Below, one piece after another: positions 35,937-54,133 of a stretch of DNA of 64,000 bases (its first letter is position 1; the number at the start of each line of letters is the position of its first letter). The translations under genes and the position numbers were made by a program. Source of the DNA: Typha latifolia (lineage: Eukaryota > Streptophyta > Magnoliopsida > Poales > Typhaceae); contig CM034099.1 in the NCBI GenBank assembly GCA_019914945.1, positions 1,984,001-2,048,000 of the forward strand. Reading direction: 5' to 3'. Below the pieces are notes generated by a model, which saw nothing but the letters and a program-made list of their open reading frames with translations, was not told the DNA's origin and did not search any database.

Positions 35937-38560
35937 CTAATCCCTGTAAACAACATAACATCATTAGTACGATCTTTTTACAACTGTGTAGAAAAAAAAT
36001 AACAAGAAATAACAAAGGATCTTCCTACATGAAACTGCCGGGAATCTGGGGAACTAGAAACTAGAGAAGTACAATTAAGAAAACAACAACCGGTGCAGTA
36101 CATACAGTACAAAGAAGCAGATTTATCACCACAAGACTTGAACAAGGCAGAACTAATTTCAAGCATATGTTTATCATTCCTTTTCATAATGTTATGATAT
36201 ATTCTCTTCAAACTGTATCTAGATTTTGGATATTTTATTTAATATTTGTATGAGAAACAAAGTTATCATTATTCACACCATCACAAATGGCATTTCATAG
36301 ATATCAGTATCATCTATCATGTCACACACAAGTAAAAATTGCATAGATATCACAATATGATCTATCATGCTTGCATATAGAATTGTCTCAACCATTTGAC
36401 AGAATGACTCAGGAAACACTACAATCTTATCAAACCAGACCAAAGGTATACCTAATTTTTCTTTCTCATTTAGTCAGAGCAATAAGCATGTAAGCAATTC
36501 TTAATTTAGGCATAAGATATCCAACCCAGTGTTGGACATCGGATTTAAAGGATAGACAGTTTGACTTCTTGACTGGTGTAAACTTAACATTTCATGATAT
36601 ATAACTGAACTGAAAAAGGCTAATCTGCAGTTATAAATCATGTATAACTAAACAATAAGAAGATATATCTAACTAGTCAGCACAATATGCAACTCCAGAC
36701 TAACTAAACATTACGAAGTAATTATCCTTTACCAGAAAAAGTAAGCAAAACTTAAAATTACCAGTATTTGATCAAGCCATCCCATCCACAAGTTGCCACT
36801 TTGCTCTGCTCCAATGGATGCCACTCGCAGCCAATGCACACTCCTTCATGGCATTTCAACGTCCGAAAGACTTTGCAACTCTTCCAATCCCAGAACCAAC
36901 ACTTCCCTTCCCCATCGCCTGACAAAACAAACCGCCCATCCGGTGAAAAATTAACCTGACAGGCATACCCTGCAACGATATGCCCTGCGAACCTCTTCTT
37001 CTTGTTAAGCTGAAATCTCTCCTTCGTGCTATAAATAAGTATCTGATTGTCCAAGCTCTGAGCTGCCAGCCAATTAGAGTTGGGGTGAAGAGATATTGAT
37101 GGCATGGAATGCATGTGGGGTTCGCTAATGTATTTTATAACCACAGGAATCCCAAACTCCCAAACACGCAGGGACTTGTCATCACTTGAAGTAACAAACC
37201 TCCGGTTATTATCCACGAAAGTGATGGTATTCACTGCTCCAAGATGCTGATCATACTCTTGTGTGATCTGACCTGAATTCATGTCCCACTGCACAATCTT
37301 CTTATCGCTCATGCCCGCCAGAAGAATATGCTGCTTGTCTTCATCAGGATTGAGCTTAACAACATATGGGATCTTTCCTGTGGAGAATGTGGAGATCACC
37401 TTCCCAGTCTCAGTATCCCAGTACTGTATGGTCTTGTCATACCCTGCACTCAAAAACTTGGTGCCATCATTGCAAAATGAGATATCCCTTACTGCCTTTG
37501 AGTGCCCCATGTAAGTCCGCATACACTTGCCGGAATTGAACACATCCCAAATCTTGACCTTGGAATCCATACCCGCTGATAGGATAAGATGCCCATACTT
37601 GGGGAAGAAGCGAATGGCAGCAACACCCTTGGTGTGACCACTCCATGTGTGGACCAGCCGCTTCGGGATGTAGCAATGATCATTAGCCGCCTTGGCATCC
37701 TTCGGCGCTGCAATCCACGACCGGCCCTGGTAGTCGTGCTCCTCCTTACCATGGAAGGTGCTCTTGACGACAAGCTCATGCTTTTCTTTCCCCTCTCCTC
37801 TGCCCTCCTTCTCGGCCTTCTTCTCTGCGTGCGCCTCCGCGTACTTCTTCTGCTCCTCGGTGAGCTCTCCTTGGACCACCTCCTTCTTTCCGGCCCAGGG
37901 ACTCGTCTTGTTCTTTAAAACCCACGCATCCAACGCCGGGTTCTCGACATCGGCGTCAGCTACTTGCTCTTGATCCAGTTCTTGATCTCTAGACTTGAGA
38001 TCAAGTCGGCGGCGCTTCTGCTCCTGAGGGGGAAGATTGTAGACAGAAAAGGCGCGATTGGCCTCTAGGGTTTGGATATCGCCGACGAAGGAGAGACCGG
38101 AGGGGTCAGTAGCATAGCCGTACTTGTGGAAGGTGTTGTATTGTTCATCGAAGAGGAAGGGTTGGATCGAGGCGTCCTCGACGAAACCGAGCTTATGGTT
38201 GCGGAGGCCTTGGGCGACCCCGTCCTTGGCGAAGGGGTGGGCGGGGCCGAGGACGGGGGCCCAGAGCTGGTCGTAGGTGGGGTTGAAGGCGACAGCGTGT
38301 TGGGAAGGGTCGAGGGGGCGGTGGAGGATGCGGGAGGATCCGGCGGCGGCGAGGGAGAGGGCCGTGTCGTCGACGGAGGGGGCAGATGATTTTGAGAGAG
38401 CGAGAAGGCGGGGAGGGGAAGAGGACGAGTCTGGGGAGGAAGGGGGTTCACTGGCGCCGGCACCGGAAGAGGAAGGGTTGGGGTTTTCCTCTTCTTCTCC
38501 TCCAAATGTGGCGGCTTCTTCGTCGTCACTCTTGTCGGCGTAGGATTTGAGGAGATCCAT
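35937..38560 (-). CDS. PRP17: pre-mRNA-processing factor 17, WD40 splicing factor
   Basis: Large exon 36762-38560 plus a 7-nt terminal coding piece at 35937-35943, giving 601 residues. The N-terminus [15 protein letters not shown] is the conserved Prp17 start. After an acidic, Ser/Pro-rich stretch come conserved segments such as [15 protein letters not shown] and [12 protein letters not shown], then a seven-repeat WD40 propeller in the C-terminal half ([37 protein letters not shown]). Prp17/CDC40 acts in the spliceosome at the second catalytic step. Splicing TACTG to GGATTAG gives KYWD-stop, matching the WD end of animal homologues. Unspliced, the frame stops right after KYW. An in-frame ATG at 38779 would add 73 residues with no family resemblance, so it is not used. 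Confidence 0.95.
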
Positions 38561-38834
38561 GTGGGCGTTTCTAGGGTTTTGGAGGAGGAAAGAGAAGATG
38601 ACGGTGGAGATATGCCTATGAGCTTGGGAGAGGAGGGAGAGGGGAAGGAGGAAGAGGGAGAGAGATTCAGTATTGGATCGGGTCCGACCAAGAAGGAAAA
38701 TTGGATCTCCTATAGGGATTAAAACGGGTCGGATTTGGATCGGATAGTGATATTCACTTAAATCAAAAAAAGACCTCAAGTAGTAGTGTCGTGTAATAGT
38801 TAATAGTTATAATAGTTGGGCGTATACGTGGAGG

Positions 38835-38873
38835 CGGATAACTGGAGCGGATAACCCTCACCTAGCTTATCCG
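38835..38873. promoter_or_regulatory. GGATAA motif cluster
   Basis: CGGATAAC occurs at 38835-38842 and 38848-38855 (13-bp spacing), and its inverse CTTATCCG at 38866-38873. GATAA-containing I-boxes and GGATA MYB sites are common in light-regulated plant promoters. Three copies within 39 bp between PRP17 and PDS are unlikely to be chance, but function is inference. Confidence 0.5.
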
Positions 38874-39561
38874 GGCAAAGGGAGAGGAGTATATTCTTCC
38901 ACCCGCACTCACAAATGGTGAGTGCGCGAAGTGCCAAAACCGCCCATTTCCACCATAACCTTCTCTGACCCTTCCATCACTCCCTCTCCCTCTCCCTCAC
39001 TCACTCATAGGAGTCGATTCGCTCATCTCTCTCAATAACGAAGTAGGTACGGCGGATTTATTATTTCTATTTCTTTCCTATTTTGCACAATTAAGCGGCA
39101 ATTTGTGGTTGCTTCCATGAGTTAGGACGAGTTGCTCAGAAATGTGTGTGGCTTTATATTTGTGATAACTGCTCGTAACTATTAATTTGCTTAATATGCT
39201 TATAGATTGATACTTTTGAAATGTTGTATAATTCTGCAAGTAAGTTCTCAAGATGCTTCTTTGCACTATAAATTTAGCTTTCAGAATTAATACCAGATAG
39301 AAATAGGAGTTGCACTTCTTTTTAAAAAGTTAATATGCTAGTTCTGAATTTGTTGCTGGTAATAAAAGTATCCCCTTGCCACAAACTCTACTCAAGTTGG
39401 TATCCTGTTCTTTCCCTAAAAGATTTTTGCAAGTATGGCATGCCTGAATCTACTAATTGAAGTTCTAATTATCTGATGATATCTTTTTTTCTTCCTTGAT
39501 TGTTCTAAAAATCTGAACTTTTAATGCAGAGGGAAGACACTGCGACCACTATTGGTTGCTA

Positions 39562-39597
39562 ATGCATTTTTTTCCATTAATCAAGGAGTACATGTGA
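39562..39597 (+). promoter_or_regulatory. short uORF in the PDS leader
   Basis: ATG at 39562 opens an 11-codon frame ending at TGA 39595-39597, within the second leader exon and 45 nt before the PDS ATG. The uORF exists if the leader is spliced as proposed; an effect on translation is only possible. Confidence 0.35.
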
Positions 39598-39642
39598 GGT
39601 AATCTTAAGGTATAAGAACCTGTATACATAATATAAGTTGAC

Positions 39643-45690
<6,048 letters not shown>

Positions 45691-47085
45691 TAGTATCTAA
45701 CTTGCCATCACAGCTTTCAGGGACTTGAAATCTTTAGTTCTTTCTTCTCCTTGGGTCATCACGTAAAGAGTAGTCATATGAAGCATCCAATTTTTTTCGT
45801 ATTTTTTTCTTTTTGTTTCACCTCCCTGTGAAGATGGGGTGTAACTATGCTTCCTAGTCAGCTAATAGCAAATTGAATGAGGCCTAATAAATGATTTACA
45901 GAACAGCTTATTGTCATCATCTATAAGTAGAAAAACGCCAATACAAATATGCGTGACTTCTCTGCCAGTTTGATCATAACAAAACTGGATTTTGACCTTC
46001 AGGATACCAAGAGGCTGAAGTTCTACGGTTTGATCTTCATAAGGTGAGGGCCTTAAAATGACCACGATGTTCAAGCTTTAACCATATGAGTATTATCTAG
46101 CGACCACGATTTTGTTTGTCATTGTGTGTTCAAAAAAAGTTCAGATTGACCTCGGTTTGATAAACTCTCGATGTCGTAAAAGAGTCCGAGCTCCTTGAAG
46201 CTCTAGCAAGGTCATCCAACACGTGGATGTGCACACTTAATTGCCATATAGGATTTAGAACCAAATAGCAAAGTAACGTGACAGAACGTTGACTCAAGGT
46301 CTGGTAACAGATCACTTAAATGCTTATAAACAGCTGGACAGTGAAACGATGTTCAATCATATCCATGTTATTTAAACAGAAAAGACTACTTAGAATGAGG
46401 ATCAGTACAAATCAAGTAGTTAACAAAGTTTAGCACAGAATTAGTTTAATTGGGGCAGACACCGTTAAAGTTTCCACTTCTCTCTCTCCCTAAAAAAAAG
46501 ACAGATTAGCACAGTAATTTACCAAAAAATATATAAGAGCTAAGGCTAGAAAAGTTTTTTTTTTTTTTTTCCACATGGTAGTTACAGACATCATCATGTT
46601 GAAGCTCATACAGCTGCAGAATATAAGGTCCTTTTATCCTGAGGAATTTATAAGATCATTAATTAGCATAAGGTTACTTTCACTTTGCAGTATGATTACC
46701 GATAACAGTCACTTGGATTTTTAATAAGCATTGTAATTTTAAAATGTCTGATCATGCCAAATAGAATGGTTTCAAAACTGATGACTTGATAGTCTTCCAT
46801 GATGGAGGGAACTCAATTTCTACAAGGGCAATGCCTAGACAATGACTAAAAATGGCTTTCAGCTCCTTGAAGATTAAAGCTTGAACGCTGCCAAACTGAG
46901 AAATTTCTAGCTTCCTCAGGCAACGGAGTACTTCGAGGCCCAGGATAAACTTTTGGATACATGAAGGTTACTTGCTCCAAGTTCCAGCCTGTCTAAGTGC
47001 TCCAATCTGGCTTTCTTACTCTGTTGCATTTCCGCAGGTTGGACGTGTTGAAACAATTTAGCCAATATAATATGGACTAAAATCA
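45691..47085. other. convergent 3' region of PDS and CAX
   Basis: PDS 3' UTR lies to about 45900. The far end should be the CAX 3' UTR. Between them is AT-rich sequence with a T tract at about 46556-46570 and no recognisable gene. Confidence 0.6.
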
Positions 47086-50000
47086 TTAATCATCATCTGC
47101 AACATAATCACAAGTTCAAATATTAGTCAAATTATTAAGCTATACATCTAGAGTGACAACTCCCAGATCGTTCATCCAAATTTGAAGAATTCATTATGAT
47201 CACTGGCTTGTATGCTGCACAATATATATTTGCCTTTTTAACAGAAAAACTTTAAATGATAAATGAGCTAACGGAAAATTTTAAGTTTTTAACTACACAA
47301 GTCGTGATATGTTATTCCTACTAACAATCATTGATACCATCAAGTGCATTCTCTTATTGTTTTCTGATACTTACTAGCAGCAGGATCAATATGTACAAAG
47401 AAACTGGCAGCAACAATGAGATAGCATAAAATCAGCATTAGCCCCTTAAAATAGTTTGCAGTACCTTCCTGAAAGCCAAAACAAACAAAAGGTTAGAAAA
47501 TTAGGACCTTTCACCAATCAACTACCCTACTTAAAGACAGTAACAGAAAAGAAAAACCTCCATTTGATCATCCAAACCTCTAACATGATGAACCAAAAAA
47601 CAGGAAAGTTGAAATCGTGTAAGAATTTATCTTTTAAAAGTAGTATGCATGCAAACCCATACAGTATGCCTACAAAAAAGTTCAGCAACAACATTCATTT
47701 ATTAGCTTGCTTCGGTTGTCTAATCATAGTATGAGCAAATTTTAATTGTTTCTTTCAAGAATCTGTTCGTTATGCTTGTTCCTTTCCAATTCTCAGTTAG
47801 GTCGAGTTTGACCCACCTTGTTCATGAATCAATTTGGACATTTGATGAATTTCAGAATTATTTTGATACTAAATAAGTTTCCAAACTTCTGGCTTGGTTT
47901 CTGAATTTTAGATACAATGTAATTAGCCATATTATCCTTCCTCAGTTCTTCATGTGTGTGTGTGTGTGTGTGTGTGTACAGGAAAATGTAGTTGCGATAT
48001 GGATAAATTCTCTGCTAGCATTCAATATTAGTTCCAATACTTCAGCAATATTAGTTGCAATATGGTTCTTCATGTATGTGTGTATATATACAGGAAAATG
48101 TAGTTGCATTATGGTTAAATTCTCTGCTAGCATTCCACATTAGTTCCAATACTTCAGAAATTAGAATGCCTGCATGTCGGGTCTCATCAAAAGAATAAAG
48201 TAAACCCATGTGAAATTTGAAAGACAAAATTAAGAAGACTTGTTAGAGGTCAATCATGTTGTCAGACCACAGTTCAGATTCTTCAGAATTGCAAGTATGA
48301 AAGGGATACCACAAATTCTATCCTATTACAGATAATACATTCCAGCTAAATATCACTGCTCCATTTTGACATGTTAGCATCACTATAGATAAATAAAAGA
48401 AGCTTTTCATCAAGGATAGAAACATCATTAATGAAGTAAGACATAAATGTATATGAAATGCTCTTTGGCATTTTAAAGCTTAAACCAACCTGAAGCATAA
48501 ATGCCACAACGAGTACTGTTATAAAGAGGGTAGCTGTCTCAAATAACTGAAAATTTAAGTCCATTTGCTTCCCCATCATCCAACCAATAACCACACAAAA
48601 TGGAATCTGAAAAATCACAGCAACAAACTGATATCAACTTTGATGTGGTGTATAATATAGCCTACATGATAACTGGTAGAGTGCAGATACAAATGCCAGA
48701 CATCAAAAAGGAAAACATGATATGTAATGTTTAGACTATACAGGATACAAGTAAATTGTTAAACTAGGTAGAATTAACTAAATAAATTGATATGTTGCCA
48801 TGATGACTTCAGAAGGAGTCATTGGATAATTTCTTGTAACATAGTATATCCAAAAACACTTCTGTTGTCAGTCTATTAGAAATGCATCTTGCACATGTAA
48901 AAGTACTGCCCAGTCGTGTGCTAAATTAGTGGCCAGGTATGCAACCTAACTTTTTATCATTCCTCCTAAGTGTCAAGATTAACAAGAGAAAAAGGAAGCA
49001 TGACAAGCGATAAAGCATCCTTTTGCAGTGCTTCTATAGTTCTATGTAACATTATAGGTTATACCAAAAAATAGGGTTAAATTCATTTTACACCATTGTA
49101 CTTATACTCAAAATTACTTACTCTCCTGTACTTCAAAAAATCTTAAATCAGTTCTTATACTTATAACTAAAGTGAAACCGTTAATTTTTTCATTAAACTT
49201 AACTAAATGATGTCAAAATGATCAAAATACTCCTATCATGTTTGTTAGAAAATACACGCAGATTTTAATATAATGCAACAAAATTATCAAAATAGTCATA
49301 ATACTCAGTTAAATTTAATAGAAAAACTAACAGCTTCACTTTAGTCATAAGTATATGAACTAGTTTGAGACCTTTTAAAATACAGAAGATAAAGTGATTT
49401 TGGATATAAATATAGGGGGGTAAAATATATTTAACCCTAAAAAACAAATCAACTGATCATGTTTCAAGGTTCTGGTGATCATAGACTGATGCCTATGTAT
49501 AAAAGCACAATTTATTAGGCCCTAAAAAGTTCAAATTATTACCACAAACATCGATATCTGGGTAGAAGATCCAATGGCGACCCCCAATGTAATATCCTAA
49601 AGGAATGAAAGGAGTGCATCAGTAAACCATTCATTGAAGTGTAAATAACTGACACAGAAACAGCACTCACAAGCTTGTCTTTCATGGCAAACATTATTGC
49701 ACTAGCATGCTCAGCAGCATTTCCCACAATAGGAAGCAAAATAACGCTAATAAAAGCAACTGGCATGTTCAGAGAGTCAGATGCACCCTGGTTTAGAAGT
49801 AGTTAAATAGTTATATATTGCAGAACCAATAGTGCTGTCTTCTTGAGGTAACATTGTAAAACAAATTAAAATACATCAACCATTATATAGGCAGGAATAC
49901 ATGCACAAAGAGAGCAAGCATAACCAATAATGAAACATGTATATCTTTATCAATGGTCAACTTACTGCAAAATCCTTAGGTTTAATAGCCTGTCTCTCTT

Positions 50001-52376
50001 GTCCAAGTTGCCATGTCCAAAATTTAACAAATTAATAGAGATTTGATACCAGACAGAGGTTACTGTAGACCTATTTCTCAATATAGAGAGCTTAGTTGAT
50101 GCATGATAAATCTAAAACCTACTGAGGATATTACGGTTCACGTCCCAAATTTCACACTGCATTATAATCAGCTTGTCACTATTTTTCCATTGAAGCTGCC
50201 ATTTGAAGTTGCTCATATACCAGTCCATAAAATTCAGATCATCATGGTGAGAGCTTCTTGTGTACGTAAAGATGAACAGTGCATCCTATTCCAGATTTGG
50301 CTTCATTATTAAAAAAGCATTTGTGACAAAGGTGCACCAAAATACCTAAAAAGTGGAATTTCAAGAAATATTCAGCAGCACAAATTCCTGCTTTTGATAT
50401 TTGGCATACTATATATCAACAGTAATAGGAATGCATTGCAGAATGTACTTCATATTCAAATGAAATTCAGATGATTTTCTCATGCAGTTATAGTAAGTTC
50501 GCTCCACCCACATCTTTTTTAACTAAATGGCAATGAGGCTTGTAACGACCTGTGTCTAACATGCAAATCAAGGACATGAGTTCCTCATATGCCAGCTTAT
50601 GTTCTTTTGAACTAACATCCAAAACATCTTTATGCAAGCTATTTTAAAATTCATACTCGAAAGAATCCTGCAAGAGTGATGGAATATTGAAAACCTGTAT
50701 TGCATCAACTAGGTATCCAGAGAGAATGGAAATCCAAATGGTCAACACAGAAAGCCAGCATATTGCTTCCCATTGCGTTATCTCAGGAGCCTCCTCTTGA
50801 TCAGCGTCATCTTCATTGTCCTCTTCCTATGATGAAAATTAACATATAAGTGCTTTCCAATTGATACATAAAACAATAAGAAATAAGGTGAGAATTACTT
50901 TTCCAATGTACCTACATTCTTATGTTATGATCATGAAATTTATTTTGCAGGATCTTACATGTTATACTGGCAGTCACCAACTTGAATTACTAATCATGTA
51001 TTTGATAGAGATAAAATAATACTTCAACATATTCACAATATCTTCATCTTTCTTTCAGTTCTTTCCGAAAGTTCAATAGTAACCAATATGATAATTTTAT
51101 CAAGCTTCCGAAGAGTTCATCTACTCCTACTAGTACTAAAAGCAAACAGCTGGAAAGACAGCTTACTTCAACAATAGGATTATAAAGACTGCGGTGGCTC
51201 TTCAGCTGGAAGAAGAGATAGCTAGCATATGCTACAAGCATGATGCAGCTGCTAAACCTTGAAAGCGTTACTTCTGATTTTCCATATTGCACTTCTGAGT
51301 GTGTAAAGTGAAGCACGGCTGGGAACAATAGACCCATGACAGCCATTAACAATAATCCAGAGTTCACCACAGCTGATGCCTGCAGTTAAGAAATGCCAGC
51401 TTAATAAGATAAACAAGTTATATATATATATATATGACCTCATTTTTCAAAGAAGTTACCTTGTTGAAGACCTGATCTTTATTACAATGAACTATACCAC
51501 CGGCAAAGAAAGCACATCCTAGAACTAAGAGCATATTTGATAAGATAGAGCCCAGTAAGGACTGCTGGACAACACGGATCATTCCATTTTTCAGTGCATA
51601 TATTGATATAATCATTTCTGTTGCATTTCCAAATGTAGCATTCAAAAGGCCCCCAACTGCAGTTTCCAAGGGTTAAATTGAATTAATCAACTGAAAAGAA
51701 GAATGGGAAGACAAGACAGAAGATTCTTGCAGAAGATGGATGACAATAGGTAAAATTTATAACGAAGTTGATTTTGTAGGCAAGAAATTTAACGTGCAGA
51801 CAGAAATATGCACCTGTTGGACCAGTGTAACAAGCAAGCTGCCTGCATATATAAAAAGCAACAAGATCCGGTCAGATGGCTTACCTAGAAACAAGCAAAT
51901 GGCTGCTCCACTAAAATTTATTTTCAAATCCACGACAACACTTACTCAGTTGCATATCCCAAACGCTCAGCTAGAGGTGTTATGCCGATCAAGCTGAAAA
52001 GGAAAACCCATCCCTGCGAATTGAAGGAAACCAGTATTTAACAACCGAGTCCTGCAATCTACTAAGTCTAATCATCTTAAATGAAGAATGAAATAATTAA
52101 AATTATTCAGGTTAATAATTTTACATGCTTTCCAGTGAGATAGTGAAGCATGACCGCCAGAGGACCGAAAGGTAAAAGAACGTTAATCTTTGCTTGGACT
52201 ATAACGATATAGATACTCATCAACACTCTACTGTTTGTCCTTCTAGGTGCATATGTCTGTGCCATAGCAGCAAGCGACCCGATATGCTCAAAAGTATGCA
52301 TCTTCCTCACAGACAAAGGTGAATTGCTAACATCATCATCCTGGAGTTCAAGTTTCGTTTCCTCTACGGCTCCCAT
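47086..52376 (-). CDS. CAX2: vacuolar cation/proton exchanger, CAX2 type
   Basis: Eleven coding exons (52125-52376, 51946-52013, 51814-51842, 51460-51656, 51167-51379, 50695-50826, 49671-49787, 49543-49596, 48490-48606, 47375-47468, 47086-47096) give 427 residues. The ATG is the first codon after a leader acceptor (ATGCAG). After an N-terminal regulatory region come about eleven membrane segments in two halves: alpha repeat 1 with GNATE (126-130) and alpha repeat 2 with GNAAEH (319-324), joined by the acidic loop [18 protein letters not shown] proteins use the vacuolar proton gradient to import Ca2+; CAX2-type members also carry Mn2+ and other metals. [20 protein letters not shown] matches CAX2-type sequences. 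The last exon contributes only ND, D and stop, an assignment based on a strong donor (GTAAGT) and on Asp-rich ends in relatives. Confidence 0.93.
47945..48164. repeat. 120-bp tandem duplication with a GT microsatellite
   Basis: Copy 1 (47945-48064) begins GTTCTTCATGTG and holds a GT run. Copy 2 begins GTTCTTCATGTA at 48065 and has a decayed GT/TA run. The rest (AGGAAAATGTAGTTGC, AATTCTCTGCTAGCATTC, TTAGTTCCAATACTTCAG) is shared. It lies in the next-to-last CAX intron. Confidence 0.9.
49073..49438. mobile_element. 366-bp foldback MITE in a CAX intron
   Basis: The left end AGGGTTAAATTCATTTTAC matches the inverted right end AGGGTTAAATATATTTTAC at 17 of 19 positions. Internal arms also pair over about 100 bp; for example CACTTTAGT.ATAAGTATA is shared by the right arm and the complement of the left arm. 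The whole unit could fold into a long hairpin. No coding frame. A-rich flanks (CAAAAAAT and AAAAAACAAA) hint at a target duplication without proving it. It lies between CAX exons 49543-49596 and 48490-48606. Confidence 0.85.
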
Positions 52377-52700
52377 CTGCATTCCAATCCATCAAAACAT
52401 CATCTTTTAATTCTAATCTAATCGTCCAGGGCAAGAGAAACAGATTGATGGAACAGCAGAGGCATTCCATCAAACAATTGGCACGCGTCAACAACCCCTC
52501 GCCAAATCCTATCGATCTTCTCTTACAAAGCTCAGATCCAGCGAGATATACTCTGAAATCAACGAAGCTTACCTCTGCGAGAATTCCTGGATGGATCAGG
52601 GCACGAGAAGTGGGAGTAGGGTGCCAGATCGAACACCATCCACTATTCGTCCGAGCAAGTGGAAGAGAGAGAAGAGAGGGAGAGGGACCGCAGAATTGAC
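52377..52700 (-). promoter_or_regulatory. CAX 5' leader with an intron
   Basis: On the minus strand a leader exon ends CGCAGAG at 52573 before GTAAGC. The intron 52377-52572 ends in ATGCAG directly against the start codon. Leader transcription probably begins around 52650-52750 in a GA/CT-rich stretch. Confidence 0.55.
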
Positions 52701-54133
52701 GCCGGCAAAAGCGGGGAGGCCGAGAGACACACACACAGAGAGGGAGAGAGGTGGGATGCAGGTAAGAAGAGGAGGAGGAGGAAAGAGCGTGGTGGCTTCC
52801 TTGACGGTTTCAAAATGGAGTCAAAAGTGGAGGTGCACGCAGGCACCCGCGCGATCCGCCGGCCGGGGGGGAGATTCCTGAGCTCTGTAACCTTCGGTAG
52901 ATTTGATTACTTTTTGATGTTAGAAGTAATTATAAAACTTTAGCTTTCCTTTAGGAGATTTGCACTACTTGTACTCTCAAATTTACCATTAAAGAAGGTT
53001 AATAATTATACATCGTTATAATTAATTAAACGGGTAGGGTGGGATGGGGCACATTACGTAAATGTAATCCATTTATAAGATACGGATATGTCCATAATCA
53101 TGCTCGTTTGGATTTGTTAACTAATTGAGGGAAGTGATCAGCCCTGCCCCAAAACTAGTAGTTAATTAGTGTGTCGGAAACCAGCATAGTAGCACATGCC
53201 ATGTGGCCATCAAGAGGGGAAGCATACAAATATAGGCTTTTTGAATTTTATTTACCAAAATAATTTACATTTTAAATTTAATACTAAAATAGATTTATTT
53301 TATTGTAACCCTAAACAAGACGCTAAATTATTAAGCATTTTATTCTGCCAAAAGTAAAACGTTGATCATATCAGTATTTTCATTGAGAAAAAAAATGCTG
53401 AAAATTAAGCATTTTATTGTTAAAAATATTAAATGAGAAGGATATAAGAAAAAATATAATGAATAAATTTGTAATGACATAACTTTATGCTTGGTAATCT
53501 ATTATAAATATAGTAGTGTTGTGAAGATATGAAAAAATTCTATAAGTTGGAATCATATTCCAATTGCGCTCAATAGAAAAAAAAAATCATTTCGATAAAA
53601 CGCTCAATTCTCTGGCGTTTTCCAAACACAAAATATCGAATAAATAAGCGTTTTATAAAATAAACTTTCTTGCATTTTTTAAATGCTAAACTTATCGACA
53701 TTTTATCTAACGCTACAGTACCATATATCTATTTTAGTATTAAGTTTGAAGTGTGATTTATTTAGATAAATAAAATATAAAAAATGATTGGTTTTGTCAA
53801 TAACTCTACAAATATATATTAAATCAAAAATAGGTGATATTAATAACTAGCATAGTTGCTTACCAGGTCCATAAATTTTCTCTTTGTTTTTATCGACAAC
53901 AATGATATCCAGTAGGAGTCAAAAGAAACAACCGTAATTTTCCTTTCTGCTTCAGAAGAACATTTTACCAATTTCTTGATTTCTCTCAGCTACTTGCATG
54001 AGAATCACGTACAAAAGGCGACCAGCATCAGTTGAAGAATCTCCTGTTCGCTTATCCTCACCCTATGCAAGGCCTCATAACCTACAGCTGCTGTAAGGAT
54101 CTTGATAGATATCCAAGATAGTGGTCTAACGGT
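52701..54133. other. CAX promoter and metallophosphoesterase 3' region
   Basis: The left part is the GC-rich CAX upstream region. From about 53000 it becomes AT-rich and contains the inverted-repeat element 53249-53772. The last 200 bp should be the 3' UTR of the phosphoesterase gene. No gene seen. Confidence 0.6.
53249..53772. mobile_element. 524-bp element with ~50-bp terminal inverted repeats
   Basis: The left end (53249 to about 53298) and the complement of the right end (53723-53772) share TATTTA at the tip and TTAATACTAAAATAGAT at the inner edge, with scattered differences between. The interior is AT-rich, repeats AAGCATTTTATT, and has no coding frame. This fits a non-autonomous DNA transposon. 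Target-site duplication is unclear. Confidence 0.65.

Larger units (their letters stand above)
38561..39642. promoter_or_regulatory. PRP17/PDS divergent promoter and PDS leader intron
   Basis: PRP17 (minus) and PDS (plus) start back to back. The PDS leader seems to begin near 38950-39000. A donor at 39047 (TAG before GTACGG) and an acceptor ending at 39529 (ATGCAG) define a 483-bp leader intron, as in other plant PDS genes. That leaves roughly 300-400 bp of shared promoter. Confidence 0.6.

Noticed and set aside
35833..36015. Minus-strand frame [11 protein letters not shown] as a PRP17 C-terminal extension
   Set aside because: With the observed splice phase the last exon reads D and stop, so this frame is 3' UTR sequence.
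38065..38691. 208-codon Ser/Pro-rich minus-strand frame overlapping PRP17
   Set aside because: It is the alternate frame of the GC-rich, low-complexity 5' end of PRP17; the composition follows from the real frame.
38561..38779. N-terminal extension of PRP17 to an upstream in-frame ATG
   Set aside because: The extension has no family resemblance, and the conserved Prp17 start MDLLKSY is at 38560. It lies in the probable 5' UTR.
52445..52943. Several open frames in the GA/CT-rich CAX upstream region
   Set aside because: They overlap each other in different frames within leader and promoter sequence, and none resembles a known protein.
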